A stretch of DNA of 64,000 nt. Origin: Sympetrum striolatum. Taxonomy: Eukaryota; Arthropoda; Insecta; Odonata; Libellulidae. A program made the translations under genes and the position numbers. Every line of letters begins with the position of its first letter. The first letter of the stretch is position 1. The notes under the pieces are model-generated. The model worked only from the letters and a program-made list of their open reading frames with translations, ran no database searches and was not told where the DNA came from. Below are positions 36,108 to 50,018 of this stretch, one piece after another. The stretch lies in the NCBI GenBank assembly GCA_947579665.1, contig OX388344.1, positions 11,960,346 through 12,024,345 on the forward strand, written 5' to 3'.

Positions 36108-39100
36108 AGACATCTCGTTGGGCTCTCGACGTTAATACCCGTTTTATTACAAATGAGAAACCCCTTTTAGCATGGAATCTCTCTTTTCATGAATTCTTTT
36201 AAAGAGAAATATTACGAGACTGAAAGTTCTGTAGCACTATTTCCATACTAATTCAGAAGTACGACAAGAATACTTATGCAAAGAATTATCATCGCACGTG
36301 GGCTTATCATCTCGAAGGTAAAAAATAATCGATGGAAATGTTTCGTCGTGAAGTATGCTCACATTCATTATTGTTTTCAAATTTTGAGAAGCTAACTGGA
36401 GAAATACGATGGCAAGTGAATATACAAGGCATAAGAATGTAAAAAACAGTAATATTTACATGTAATAGTAATAACATTTATATGTAGTATTTTTCCTTAC
36501 CTTAATCGTAATTTATCGATAATAAGACGGAAAAAATACTTAAATATTTAAAACCTTCCATCATATTCATCTAAAAAATATATTCAACAAGATGAGAAAG
36601 TGAATTAGTACTATCATAAGTAAATGATGCTTTCTCCCTTAACTACGTAGTAAATGGCCCCCAGCAGTTATGTTTGGCACTCATGACCGAAACTATTCCA
36701 GTGTACCGTATTTATTTCTCCAACCGATCAGATGATCCTTCAACTCCTCATCCCACTGAAAATTACTCACTCAAAAATCTCCTTCAACCATTCTTCACGT
36801 GGATCAATTAATTTTGCTTCTTTTTCATCTTCCCTTTTCTACGAATCATCTTTACATTACAGATTCCTACTCTCGTTTCCTTTTTCTTCTTTCCTTGGCC
36901 TTCGTGGGGTTTCGTTGGTCCCATTATTGGCGGACACCCTCCTCAGACTTATTCATATGCGTCATGAGGTGAACGTGATACCATAATTGCCGCTCGGGTA
37001 CAGCCATTGAGGACGCTGCGTCTCTATAAAGGTCCTTCTGGATCGGAGTGAACTGCTACTCTGATCACTTTTCCAATGTCCTTTAGGTATCAATTCGGTA
37101 ATAAAAACCCTGAAAACCTTAACACACTACGTTACCTTTACAGATATCCTTAAAAGATATGTTTTCGACGCCAACATCTGATCAAACGAGAAAAAATATT
37201 TGGTTTATCTAAGTACTGTGCACTTGAAAATTGCAATTCCATTCACACACAAAAGTGCGTTTCTTTAAAAGTAGAGTATCTCCTTGAGAATTTCTGGAAG
37301 ATCTCTGGGAATTGGTTTTATGTGACTTGTTATGCATGCAGATCCGAAAGTTAGCGAAACATAGGAGAGATTAATGAGATAATGTATATCATTATTTCGG
37401 AAGGAAATTTGCGACTTTTGAATATTTTCTTTCGTTTCACTTTATTCTCGAAGGACATACTGCTCATTTACATCCTTCCTGATTGTGTAACCACTTATCC
37501 GTTCTGTTTGTCCACAACAACTCAAAATCCCCATTTCATAGCTGTAACCTCTCTTGAAATCTAAATGTATCCATTTAATACGTCAAAACTACAGTTTGTT
37601 CACTGATATAAACCCAAATTTCAGAAGTATAAAAAAGTACAAACATATTTCTACGCATGTACTGTAATTGTCGGCTCCTACTTCATTTCCACACATTTAA
37701 TTCGTCCTTACAACTGCTTACAGACACTATTACAACGAAGTACAAACGTATCCACTCCATTAAAATTTTTAGGAAACGCACCACTCAAATAAAAAAACTT
37801 AATTCGCCATTTAAATACTCTTGTAATTGGTGCTGCAATAATTCGTTCATATCATAGGAAAAAGGTATCCATAGCGACGAATAAAAACACTCGAATCACA
37901 TTTTGAGACGTCGCACTTGAGCCGATCGGCTGAAGAAGTGGAGAGTGACAGAAAATGACAAACACTTGCTAAGGAAAGCAGCATACGCTGTCCGCGAAAT
38001 GTTCGGTTGAGAAGAGAACTAACAGAAAGGGGAATGAAGAGAGGGAAAGGACGTAGAGGGAATGAGGAGAGAGATACTTCGCAATCTTTTTATCGTATTT
38101 AGAGAAAGAATTGAGGGGAAGCAAGAGAGGATATTGATCCAGAAAAGTAATATTGAATATGAAATAAGAAACGCGAGATGGGAGAAATAAGGAGTTATTA
38201 GTGTAAACAAAGAAAGAAAACTTTTGAAAACACATAATATTTAAGCCTACATATCTAGTGGAAATAATAATAAAAAAATTCTTCAAATTCCGTTGATTTC
38301 CTTCCTTCTCTCATTTCTTCGGATACCATAAAGGGTAAAGTCACCATTTGGAGCACAGGATAAAGGGAAGCGTATCTTTGATTCACTTTACGTGCAGTTC
38401 ATAACTACGATAAAGCGAGAATTACTTTTAAATGAAGAACTACAAATATATCGTCACTTATCATCGAGTGCGCTGTAAAGAGCGAGGGGTTTTGTACAGC
38501 TATTGCGCGGTCTATTTCCTCTCAACTGGTGAGGAAAGCAAGGACTTCACTCCTCACCTAGTAAGCCCCGCTTTTCTCGTTGAAAGCTGTGGTTTGAAGA
38601 GAACGAGATGGTAATTATCGCAGCCATGATTAAGAGTGAGACGGAATTAATTGGAAGATAGGTTTTCCTGTGGCGAAAGACTAATTAAAATATTCGACTA
38701 GTCGGGGAACGGCGACAAGAAGAAATTACGCTTAGCAATCTCTCATGGACGAAAGCAAATGAGCAGACGGCGGCTTTTCTTTAGGGAATAACTAGAGAGG
38801 AGACAGTAATTGCGAGAAGGAATGGCTGCAATTAAAAGCCCTTCAGGAAATGAGCGTGACAGAAATTGACGGTATCCAATGACGAGTTAAGTCTGGATTA
38901 AAGTGGAAGAGAAGAAGAAGTCCCTTTAGAAATGAGAAGGAAAGCGAGCAATGTTTGCAAAGACGTAATTAAAAACATGTGTTATCATAGGTATTGTTTA
39001 TTTATTTTCTTATGGAGGATTGCCAACATTAAGAAGAGAGTCTCAGATTATAAAGGGTAACTTATTCTAATCGGAAGGCCGCGTCTTAATTCACTCGACC

Positions 39101-41249
39101 GTATTAGGCCGCGCATGAAACATCAGGCCGAACATAAACGGAATTGCATAAGTTCAAATAGTTTTAAATCGAAGCTATGCCAAGGAAAATATAATTAAAA
39201 ATCTAAATAAACAAAAGTGGAATATTTCCCATTTAATTTTCACAGTTCGGAAAAAGCAAGACTTGAGTCAAAATAACTGTTCATCGAATGATGAAGCCGA
39301 GACCGAGTGAAATCGCTTTCGTGCATTTGAAAAGAAAGTTTTTAACAAGAAAATAAGTCGACGGTTACTTAAGGAACATAGGGAAATAGGGTGCCTGAAA
39401 GTCCCACGAAAACTACTGCACCACGGATGTTCTTTTTGAGAGTGGTGCGTGCATGGATCTAAGCATCAATAAATACTCTTTTGGAAAATTCAATACAAAT
39501 TTAAGATATCACCCATAACAGGCCATGAGAGAGAGCTTTTTCACACGCCAAGAGGGTGAGAGGTATCGCATTCCATGAACATTTATTAAAATGGAGAATT
39601 CCGAACATCATTTCAAGATTTATTTAGGGTTTTAGGGATCGTAATAACCAACATATACTTTCTATAATGGGAATTTATAATTGCGTTCTCAAGGATCGAG
39701 TGTCAAAGAAGCTGTTTACTCTTCGACAGTTCGATTTTTTTAGTACTTCTGCATTTCTTACTGGTTATAATACTGTATCAACTTAAATAGAGCAACTCCG
39801 TGCGAATTCACCAGAAGGGAGTTGAACAGTTGAGTTACTTTGATTGTAGGCCATCGTTAATGGGCGCAAAATGATAAACAATAGCAGAATAATATTAACA
39901 AAAGTAGAATAGAAATGTCTGACTATACATACGACTCTTGGTATCAAATGAAAAATCATGGAAATGAGGTAACAGATCTTAAAAATCGTACCGAATAGGG
40001 TGAGGTCAGGAGGATGCCCCACTTAACAATTAATAATTCAAGTTTAATCATATATTTACTAGTAAAAGTGAAATTTGGTCCACATAATACCTTCCAAGAT
40101 ATTTTCTAAGACCCTAAATTAGATATTTGATAAAAAATGACCACACCGACCTATTATAAATTTTAAAACCAATATTTCACAAGATATCCATCTAAAGCAA
40201 TCAGCGGATGCATCGGTAATTTATCTAATGTGGCAATTGAAACAAAATCTAGTGACTGACGAAGGATTGGGTATCACTGAGGCATCTCCCTTGAAATCAT
40301 TCGAAGTGTCCTTATTGTGTCACTGTGATTGGTTGTGACACGTGAAGGAGATTAGAACGGCGGTGCCATAAAAACATGATGAAAGTTAAACAGCTGGTAA
40401 ATGATGAGAAAGGTCTCCGTCGAGCAAACAACGTCAGACACTAATGAGAACCATAACAGAAATAAGCTGACACACTATTCTCTCTCTGTAAAGTTGGCAG
40501 GAATTGTCGAAGGAAATAAGAATAGAGAAAGTTATTAACTATGTAGTAATATATATTTAGGAATTGATGAGATAATAAATTCAATGTCAAGGAGTTAAAT
40601 GGCATGAAAAGCAAACCTAAACTTGAATTTTAATCCTTCATCATGATATTCTTTTCTTGCCTATTATGTTTGCCTCTTCTATGTTGTGAGTCTCATAACG
40701 ATTGTAAATAACTATTATGATGCCCTTAAGTAAATTAAATTAGCACCGAAGTAGTTTATTGCTCTCTCACCTCGAAATAGACAGCTAGATCGAAATGAGA
40801 TGAAGAGGTAGAAAATCTTTCCCGTATGTATACTATATAATTTATTAATGTTAATATGATTATCTTCTTTCCTTTATCGTTCGAGTTGCCCTCAATAGCG
40901 TATCTTCAGACTTGCTTTAAAGAAGTAAGGATCGCACGTTCCCCTTTAGTCAATTGAGGACACATTTTCATCTGAGGGACATTTTTCCCACTTCCGAATG
41001 CCATTCAACTCATAAGTTTTGATGTAAAAAATGAGTGCACAGAATCAGTCAAATATCACACTTTAAGAAAGGATCAATTTTAAAGAGGAAATCGTTTTCC
41101 TCTGATAAATTGGTCGCTCCAATTGGTAAAATACTGTAGTTTTTCTTTGGAAGTTTACCAAGTAGTTAAATATTCATGCGGAGTATCATAAAGGAAATTC
41201 TTTCAGATATTGAATTCATAACTGTGAAGATATTGGAATCAAGTCTTTT
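36108..41249. other. long stretch with nothing supported
   Basis: It has only scattered short frames and a polypurine stretch at about 38005-38100. I found no repeat pairs, transposon ends or protein domains. Confidence 0.45.
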
Positions 41250-41650
41250 TCGGGATTTAGAAAAAGTACGACGAAAGGTGATACGATTTGTAAAGAATTG
41301 CTTACGATAAAACAGCGAGTGTCACTCAGATGTTACAGGATGCGGAACGGGAATCATATGAGGATAGAAGATTAATTCAAAGGATAAACTTACTAAATAA
41401 GTTCCGGGAAATTAAGTTTTCAGATGATGTAACAGATATAATGCGACCTCCCTCTTACCGTTCTGATACTGCGATAGAGATCAGGGAAATAGATGCTAGA
41501 ACGAATCTTTTTAAGAATTCATTTCATCCGCGAAGTATACGCGAAAGCAATCGATAAGAAAAAAAGAGTCGACGTGCTTGCACCTCCTGCCACACGCTGA
41601 AAGGCAGCTTGCAGGGTTCTTACATATACATAAACACATCCTACAGACAT
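41250..41650 (+). mobile_element. LINE 3' fragment, same family as 17140-17895
   Basis: The plus strand encodes DLEKVRRKVIRFVKNC (41253 on), then IQRINLLNKFREIKFSDD and ARTNLFKNSFHPRSIRE (41330-41557), with a frameshift between. The 3' UTR has the family hairpin word CACACGCTGAAAGGCAGC and ends in TACATATACATA. These residues extend the C-terminus that is decayed in the 17-kb copy. Confidence 0.75.
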
Positions 41651-44004
41651 ATTTCACTAAACAAGTTCTGTTTGTTCCCATGTGTACGTTTAAGTTTTAC
41701 TATTATACTCATTGAGTCAATTTCCAATTTGGAAAGTTAATTTTGGATTTAGTTTGTAACGTATTCTATGAAAGAAATATTGGTTTTGATTGGCCTACGA
41801 TTTAAAGGTCTGCTACTACATACGTGGGTAAGATGGCGCAGAAACAAACAGTAGAGGGAGAGTTCAAGATATTCTACAATTATAAACGGTCTAAGATCTT
41901 CTCTTTAAACTGATTAATCCGTATTAAAATTCAGAGTTTCTTAATACATTATTCATTGCTAAGCTTTTTCGATAAATTAAAGATAATACTGCATCGTTAA
42001 TGTTCGTAATTAAATTTCGATTCGACGTTTCATGCCTATACTTTATATACTGTTATTAATGTTTCCTTGCTATAACAATACTTATAGATAATAGAACTTA
42101 ATTTCTGAGTTTCTTAAGTAAGGAAAGGAATCCAAAACTAATTAACGATAGAAGTGATGCAATCTTTTCACGAATCGGAGTGTGAACTCCTTAGACAAAG
42201 CGTCGCATTTCATGGATGTGAGCACGCTAGCGTGAAAGCGCCTCCCAGTGCTTCTTTCATTTGTCTGAAATGTGGCTCCAGTGGACGGAATGAAGATCTC
42301 GTCGATTCGGAGTATTGCAGCGGTGGAAGGCAATATCCCCTCGAAGACAATGAATAATAACGAAGGGATCGGAAACTGGCTTTGAAAATTTTATGAGAAT
42401 GCCTCTCGGGAATAGAGACAAGGATTTGTAATTACAATCCAGAAATACAATTCTGATGGAAGATGGGTTGTATGATTCCATCGAGGACAACGGGAGCAAA
42501 TAAGTCAAAAACATAATTTAAGGGGAATGTATTTTTGAGAGCGAAGAAAAATAAATAATACGCCGAAGAATCTTTCTATCAATAAAAGGGACAGATTTAG
42601 TTACGACTGGGTAATAAAAGTTAGTATCAATTAGGTTTTTTACCTTGTTTTTAGCATATAGAATGCATGCATAGAGTGGCGTAAGTGAAGTACAGTGACA
42701 TTTACGCGAATTTGAAGCTACGCAGTTTTTCCTTCCGTGATGAAACTTCCATTTTGACAAACAGCACTGGAAAATAATCACGTCGCTTACGAAGGAAATT
42801 GTTAATGTTGTCATTTACTGTTTGATTTGAAAGGTGGACACGGTGTAGCACAATCAGGAGATATCAAAATGCGTTAGCAAAACGAAGAATTTGACGCTTC
42901 AGATCCCTCGAGAAGAGCATAAGGTAATTACAAGCTAGATAATTTGAAAAAACCTTACAGATAATTCATACAATTAGAATAAATTGAATCCAACGAAAAC
43001 TGCCTTACAAAGCAAGAATTAAAAGATGTCAGCCCGCTTCCGATAAATTAGACTTAGAAACACGACTTTGCCGTCGTGCGAGTATTTTGTTGGTATTCAA
43101 ATCATTATTAAATTAAGAAAATACTACTGTCTTTTAAATCGAACAAACGAATTTATTGTTGATTTATTCACAATTGATAGTAATTGATTCAATTAGATAA
43201 ACTGCGTTAGGCTCCGATTATTTAATTCATCTTTTTAAGGCGTTCTTTGACATTTGAACCATTTCGAAAGAAGGACAGGGAAACATCTTCCAAATTGTGA
43301 AATGCATTAAAAAATCGGAAAAATATATTAAAAAGTCGGAATAAAAAAAATTAAAATTTCAAGGTAGATGTGAAAGTACAAGTTTTACTTTAGAAATACT
43401 TTTAAACTTATAATCAAATTAGACGTATTTTGTGAAATTTTGTATTCATAAATCGACTTTATTTACGTACACCCATTTTGAAATAACGTTTTAAGAAATA
43501 TTAAATAATATTATCTAGCATCACTTTTATAACCTTAAACACCTTCAGCAACTTATTGGTGTACCACATAATGCTTTTCGTAATATATAAATATCAGAAG
43601 TTAAAACTATCTCACTTCGTATAACAGATGACTCAAGGAATTAAAAATACAAATTAGATCCGATACGAAGTCATCCTCAAAAGATTCCAATTTTCAAAAT
43701 ATCTCATTCCCTTGGCAACTGGGGCGTGCATCCCGCTGAAATTCACGAAATCCGCATCGTCACTTCGAATGCACGGAATTGTAGGTATCCGAGCGCTCAC
43801 GAGTTGCGTTCTCCTCGAGATTTTCTTCTTCTTTTGAGAACTCCTTGTTATTCCACCCAAACTAACCTTCCATCGAGAATCTCTCGGAAGCTTTGACTCC
43901 CTGGAGCATTCAACTAGGGGCGCATGGATTTATCCCATGCTGCGATTGATAAGCAGACAGCTGGTGAGTGACAACACCAATAGAAAATATCTATATACTT
44001 CTAT
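41651..44004. other. AT-rich sequence, nothing firm
   Basis: A plus-strand open frame at 42154-42357 has a CLKCGSSGR motif that superficially resembles zinc binding, but no family is recognised. Confidence 0.4.
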
Positions 44005-44175
44005 TCTTTACATTTACATTTAAACTCTGCAATCCGCCAGAGGCGCGTGGCAGGGGGTGCAAAACACCGAGATCCCTATCTAACCCGGAGAGCTATTAGC
44101 TTCTCTAATACTTCGCGGGAAAAACGACCAAAAGTAACCACCTGCATTGGCAATTACTTCCCTGTATCACTTTTT
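44005..44175 (-). mobile_element. LINE 3'-UTR fragment, same family as 17140-17895
   Basis: The plus strand reads TTACATTTACATTTAAACTC, then CCGCCAGAGGCGCGTGGCAG and GGGGTGCAAAACACC. This is the complement of the family 3' end, followed by a CTTCGCGGGAAAAACGA region that matches the coding tail seen elsewhere. Confidence 0.6.
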
Positions 44176-44945
44176 TGTTTTCTCCCGAAGATCCCGAGGA
44201 TTTAATTTATTATTATTTGATAAAGCTTATATAGTCAATCGTCAACACAATACCGACAGTGACATCTACGTATCAGTTCTACATCTTCCGTTCTTACATT
44301 GCCATTGAAAATGATAGACTTGGTTTTCTAAGGAAATAATGGGCGCAGATGAAGAGCCAAGGACCGAGAAAATGTACAAAATAAACTTTGATCACAGAGA
44401 TTTGTTTATCTCAATTGGTAATGATAAAATCTCAGAGAGTTGACTCGTCTTCTTATAGTCTATCATTAATTTATACCGTTACTTCCATGTGAGCCTAAAT
44501 TTTCTAAGTAATTTTACGGATATCAACAATTGGTTGGTAGTGGTAAAGGGTAGGGTTTGTTTACAGTCACCGATCTATCATTTAGTCCTTCGAAATACTA
44601 CCAACTTTGAATCGAAAACAATATCACACCATCAAAATAAGAGGAATGATTTAGAAGAAACCGACACGTTATAGGAAGAATTGGAAGAAACTAACATAGA
44701 GACTCCAAAGAACAATAGCTTGGATTGTTTACTTTAAGAGGGAATTAAGTATAGATAGAGAAATAAGTAATACTGTCGGAAAAGACCCGACACATGAGAG
44801 AATCAATGAAGATTAATAGGAAGACCGGCAGACTTTCCCTCAGTGATAACTGTGTTTATTTTGTAAAGCAATACTACGTATTATATCGTACAGTAACATT
44901 TCTGAGGCTTTCTCCATTATGAGGGTATATTACGATAGTTAATTA
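44176..44945. other. AT-rich sequence, nothing supported
   Basis: I see no ends or domains. Confidence 0.4.
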
Positions 44946-46465
44946 TTATGAATACGACTAAAATGTTGCTTGCATACTGCAAGCAGATCGACAACGCTAA
45001 TTTCATGTCGGCATCGTATCGCGACGGTCCTCATAAAAAAAAGGGAATTAAAAATATTCTTAAAATTTGCAGCAATTTATCAGTCCGGCATCGAACCCGG
45101 GTCTTCCTGGTAAACTTACTATGCAGCACAACGGAAGATCACCGTTTCTAACTATGTGTGGAAATTCAAGCAGAAATATTGACTTCAACTGCCTCAAACG
45201 ACGTCCTACTTTTCACATATATTCCTTATGTAAGAAGTTGTAATGTGCTCTGGCATCGAACCCAGGAACAGCATGGTCTTATCTAAATTTTTTTCTTTCA
45301 CCAAGTCTTAATATACATCATCTATCTTAGCAAGAACTTCCTATTATTTCGATAAGTGTACCAAAGTAAATAATGAAAACTACCTCAATATATTTTAAAC
45401 GGGGGATATATTTACCGCCTGGCTTCGAGCCCGGGTCTTTCTAAAAATACCTTTTATGCGGCACAACAGAAAATCTACATTTTTAACTATGTGTGAAAAT
45501 TCAAGCAAAAATATTGGCTGCAACTGCTTCAAACGACGTCCTACTTTTCCCTTATATTCCTTATGAGAGAAATTTTAATGTGCTCTGGCATCGAACCCAG
45601 GAACAGCATTTCGTATATAAATGTTTTTCTTAAGCCAAGTCTTAACATACATCTTCTAGCAAAGCAAGAACTTCCTATAATTTCGATAAATACATCAAAA
45701 TAAATAATGAAAACTAACTAAATACATTTTAAATGGGGGATATATTTACCGTCTGGCTTCGAACCCGTGTCTATCTGGTAATAATTAACTTAATTACTTA
45801 ATTAACCACCATTAACCATGTGAGAAAATTCAAGCAGAAATATTGGGAGCAACTGCCTCAAATAACGTCCTACTTTTCCCTTATATTGCTTATGAGAGAA
45901 AATTTAATGTGCTCTGGCATCGAACCCAGGAAAAGTACGGACTTATCTAAATTTTTTTCAAAAATCTATGCTTAATATACATCATTTATATAAGCATGGA
46001 CTTCCTATCATTTCGATAAGTGCATCAAAAAAAATAATGAAAAACTACTCCCATGTATTTTAAAGGGCAGATATTTGCATCGTCCTAGCATCAAACCCAG
46101 GATGTTTTCCGTAAAAGTCATTTATGTTTTCGATAGATTATGACCATATATATAGGCTCCTAGAGTTTTGATTCTCTACCTATCCGGAAAGTATTTTTTT
46201 TTTATTCCCGAAAATCAAAGCAATGCATTTAAACGGGAAAAATCAGAATTTTTGGGCCCTCTGGAATCGAACCCATGACACTAAGGTTCAAAATCTTATT
46301 TTTTCTAGCGGTTACACGTAATGGCCAATACGTTGTAAAAATTTCATGTCAATGACGCTTGTGGTTTAGCCTGTGAATTTGTATCCTCTCTATCTATCTA
46401 TGTACATGAATGAATCCGGAGAAGCATCTATATACAATAGATAACCATAGGCGTTCGTCAAATTC
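44946..46465 (+). repeat. B-box tandem array, copy 2 (eight units)
   Basis: TCGAACCC or a one-base variant starts at 45091, 45256, 45425, 45591, 45759, 45920, 46091 and 46267. The steps are 165, 169, 166, 168, 161, 171 and 176 bp. CTGGCATCGAACCCAGGAAC units alternate with CTGGCTTCGAACCCGGGTCT units in the first part. The left border (ACTAAAATGTTGCTT) corresponds to the point at 3160 where the LINE 3' UTR meets the array. The right end (GAATGAATCCGGAGAAG, then CTATATACAATAGAT) corresponds to 1720-1640. This is the longest and most regular copy and lies in inverted orientation to copy 1. Confidence 0.85.
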
Positions 46466-48018
46466 TCAATATCTCAAATTCCATACCAGCGATTTTCCAG
46501 TTAAGATTTTCGGCATGAAATCGCCTACGTGAGGATTTCAAAGGAAAGATGTCATTCATCCTTCGTATCTACTAAATCATTTCTTTTATGAAGAACGTCG
46601 GTTCATCTATCTCAGTCAGATCTACCCTCAAAGTGGTTCATTTCCCAACATCCTTTGAGACTCTTTGTTTTCCCTCGCCTCAATCCCATTTGTGACGTAA
46701 CTTCCGCTCGCTTATCTCCAGCGGAGACTCTCTCTGACGGAAATTCAATTTCCGATTTCTCAGTCGGGATGATTCCCTCTCAGAGAGGAAAGTCTTCGCT
46801 GGACCACAACGCCAACCCATCAAAGAATTATTGAAATATCAATCGGCAAATGGTCAGAACGCACTCGATGAAATAAAATGATTAATCAATTCGCCAATTT
46901 AATCAAAATCTCTGCATTTATACGAATGCAATAAAACAGTTGATTTAATACTTTTGAACAGTAGTACTTTATCTAAACAATATAATACCTCTATATGCCA
47001 TACTTCTGTTCTATTGAGTAATTTGAATTTGTATTTTAATTCTGCGTTTAATGACAAAATCATGAAATTTATGAACTGGTTTATCTTTTTCCCAACTGCA
47101 TTCGTAGTTTAGTAGGTTTTAAGATTTTTAATCATTGTTTGTTTCTGCCGTAAAAACTGATAACAAATTTTGTAAATAATTCATGCACTTGCTCAGCGAG
47201 AGTTTTACAGAACATAAGAAGAGTATTAATATTTGTAACTTTAGTATCGTTATTTGCTATTCTCACTTACTATTGGCCTCAAAGTGGAACAAGTCCACCG
47301 AACTGCCACTCCTCGCTTATCTAGAGGTACAATTCCATAGCATCGTTCTCACTTCACACAGAATGTAGGCCGAAGGCAGGTGGAAACAATTCCACGCTAT
47401 ACAGTTATACTTATGGCCATTAGCAAAATTGAGACACGTAAATGAATGATACATTTTCCCCATATCCAGTACCACTGCGACAAATACGCCGTTATATCTA
47501 AAAACGAAGCGTGCTTCTCCTTAAATTGTTTTAATAAGACTCGTTTTAGAAACTGGCAACTTCCTAATGGGTCCTTATGTATAACAAACAAGGTCATTGA
47601 AACTAAAAATAGAGAAAAGGACAAATGAATTAGGTCATCGAATATCCGGGGAAGGTTTTTCCCTTAGTTTTAAGCAATTATTCGCACCACAGATGACTGT
47701 TTGCAACTTTAAGTAATTCCTCAACTAAGGATTATTCTGCTCGATGCGTCTGGCATATGATTCCTTGTGTTAGTGATTTGGGAAAAAGGGTTTTCTGTAA
47801 TTAATGAGCAAAAATTGTTATGTTTCCTTCTGTGTTTTCTTTCATAATTATCCCCTCCCTGGGCAAATTTATATTGTGATTACCCCTCGATTTATGCCGT
47901 ATAGTTAAAATAGGACTACTTATATCTTAGTTGACCATGTATGACTGTTTGTATGCATACTTGTATAATATGTTATAACACTGCCAACAAATTGTTTAAC
48001 CTACTTGTACTGTTCGTG
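46466..48018. other. AT-rich sequence, nothing supported
   Basis: 46680-46830 is somewhat GC-richer with no convincing frame. Confidence 0.4.
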
Positions 48019-48040
48019 TAATAATAATAATAATAATAAT
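48019..48040. repeat. TAA microsatellite, seven repeats
   Basis: An uninterrupted TAA run begins at 48019. Such runs often mark LINE 3' tails, and the upstream sequence could be a noncoding LINE end, but nothing else supports that. Confidence 0.8.
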
Positions 48041-49867
48041 CAGAGTTCTATTGGGATAAATTACGGCCCCTTTTCCTTAAAGGGATCATTTTCGGCTACT
48101 TTCCCCTCCATATTGATTTATGATTGAAATTAGAGAAGCAAAGATGGATCGAGTTTTAATCTTGAAGAATCATTAAATCCCTTCGACGAAACTAATAAAT
48201 TACTTTTCTTGGAAATGATAATCTCCGGTTGGATTAATAGAGAGGCATTTAAATGTAAAAATATAAGTGAGGATCTTCTCTTAAATCGCCGTCAGGCTGA
48301 ATTCGTTTTGCAAAATTGATCGGAGAAGGAGACCACAATGAAGGGAAAAACAATAGGATACGTAACGTCTTAACGAGTTCTAACGTCGAATATAAATTTA
48401 TTTCTCGGCATTGATTTATTTTACTTTCTCACCATTAAATTAAATAAAGAATAATATGGGTATATCGTAATGAAAAAGAATGTCTGGTTAGTAGTTTTTT
48501 GGAATAATTAAAATATACTTAACGTTTCAATTACATATTCCTGTTATTGAGCACTACATGATAACTTTCAGGAAAGGTTTCATTCTTCTTTATTCTGTAT
48601 ATTGTGTTAAATGTTGTTTCTGTCGGAACAACGCCTAACACGTCAGTTCGCTGAAGGAGAAGATGCATCCGCACCATCTTCCGTTTCGTCTTCCCCCCTC
48701 TGGAATACGTTCATTCAAATACAACTTCATCGGAATTCCTCGGAAGAGCATCTTCACGCCGAGTGAATTTCAAAGAACTACTTTTTCAGCATCCGAAAAC
48801 GACTTATTTTCAATTCCTCGTGCGATCGTGAAAGGAGCTCTGTATTCCGAACGGACACGCATTTCCTACGACCATCTTGTTTCTCCCGGCACCTCCAATA
48901 CTACGCCACGCTAGAGGAGAGCAATTGTATTTAGGTAATTCGAAAAATTACGAGTAATTTATGCGTAATGATATCGCGTCGATTGGATAGAGGGGAATGG
49001 AGAAGGCAATGGCCCCTCATCTAGGACAGCCAATCCACCGAATAGCGAATGTCAACTGAGAAATACATTGGGCTTAAATTTTTAGGAAATGAATAATAAG
49101 AGACAGACAATAAATAGCACAATGACGACACCTCCGAAACAAAACGACAACCACACTAAGCCATCATTTATTTATAAAGAGTTACTAATTGAAAGATTTT
49201 AACATGCTGCATTTCCGGGCATTGTTTGATGAGGTTAATCTTGGTGGTTGTTCTACAACACTGTGCATTCTTGAATTTAACGAGGAAGTCGCCAGGTGGC
49301 AGTTGACGAACAACAGTAACTATATTCTAAGGCAAAATCATCTTATCATCTTCACCATCTTAAGCCTCTTTACCTCCTTTAGTTATATATATTTTATCTT
49401 ACGCCGTCCCCGGAAACTATACGGGAATCGAAAAATTAAAATCGAAACCGGAAACAGTTGTTTATCCCAATTATTGGATTGCATTTCCATATAGTCTATA
49501 ATTAATCATCGTATAAAAACCTCTAATAAGCATTTTTTTTTAATAAACGTATACTTTGATATGTGCTCTTTAATAAAAATAATTAAATTAAAAATTAATT
49601 AAGATTTACATTTGAAGATCACGTATAATATAAAACTTGCACGGGGATTATATTATCGGAGAGAAAAAAAACACCGAAATTTCTTTTTAGATTGAAATTG
49701 ATTTTCCGATTGAAAATGGGACGAAGGAACTTGTAATTGTGATTAATTGTCATGTCATGAACCGTAAAATGGTGTTGTTAGAATCTTGAGGCTTATCCAT
49801 TCAGTAAGTTGGAACATAATGTCATGCGCTTTAAGAGAATTAATGGATGCTCACCGTCATGTGTGGA
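48041..49867. other. AT-rich sequence, nothing firm
   Basis: 48663-48914 is GC-richer and open on the plus strand, without a recognised domain. Confidence 0.4.
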
Positions 49868-49879
49868 AACTAGACCAGT

Positions 49880-50006
49880 AGTAGTAGTATTATTAAAAGT
49901 GCTTCGACAGCTTAGGTAATTTCGCACATTGGCTCCCACCGGGAATCGAACCCGGGACCGCTTTTACCGAAGGCAAACGCGCTGTCCACATGACTATCCG
50001 GGAGCG
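49880..50006 (-). mobile_element. complete short tRNA-derived SINE, 127 bp, with target duplication
   Basis: AACTAGACCAGT occurs at both borders (49868-49879 and 50007-50018). On the minus strand the head keeps tRNA features. GCTCCC at the 5' end pairs with GGGAGC, and CCGGG-TTCGATT-CCCGG is a perfect T arm, with a D-arm-like region between. A short body (AAGCTGTCGAAGCACTTTTA) follows and the element ends in an AATAATACTACTACT tail. The long exact duplication and intact stems indicate a young insertion. It would be transcribed by RNA polymerase III and moved by a LINE. Confidence 0.9.
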
Positions 50007-50018
50007 AACTAGACCAGT

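Noticed and set aside
42154..42357. Possible zinc-binding exon (CLKCGSSGR)
   Set aside because: A single CxxC with no partner pair, no known family and no clear splice sites is not enough.
45060..46280. A cluster of tRNA genes (repeated GGTTCGA cores)
   Set aside because: The cores recur every ~168 bp without D arm, anticodon arm or acceptor stem around them. They are repeat units, not tRNAs.
44946..46465. CRISPR-like array
   Set aside because: The repeats are long, diverged and tandem rather than short identical repeats with unique spacers, and the window is eukaryotic.
49880..50006. A functional tRNA gene at the 49.9-kb SINE
   Set aside because: The acceptor and T stems pair, but the anticodon arm is irregular, and the body, simple-repeat tail and 12-bp target duplication identify a SINE.
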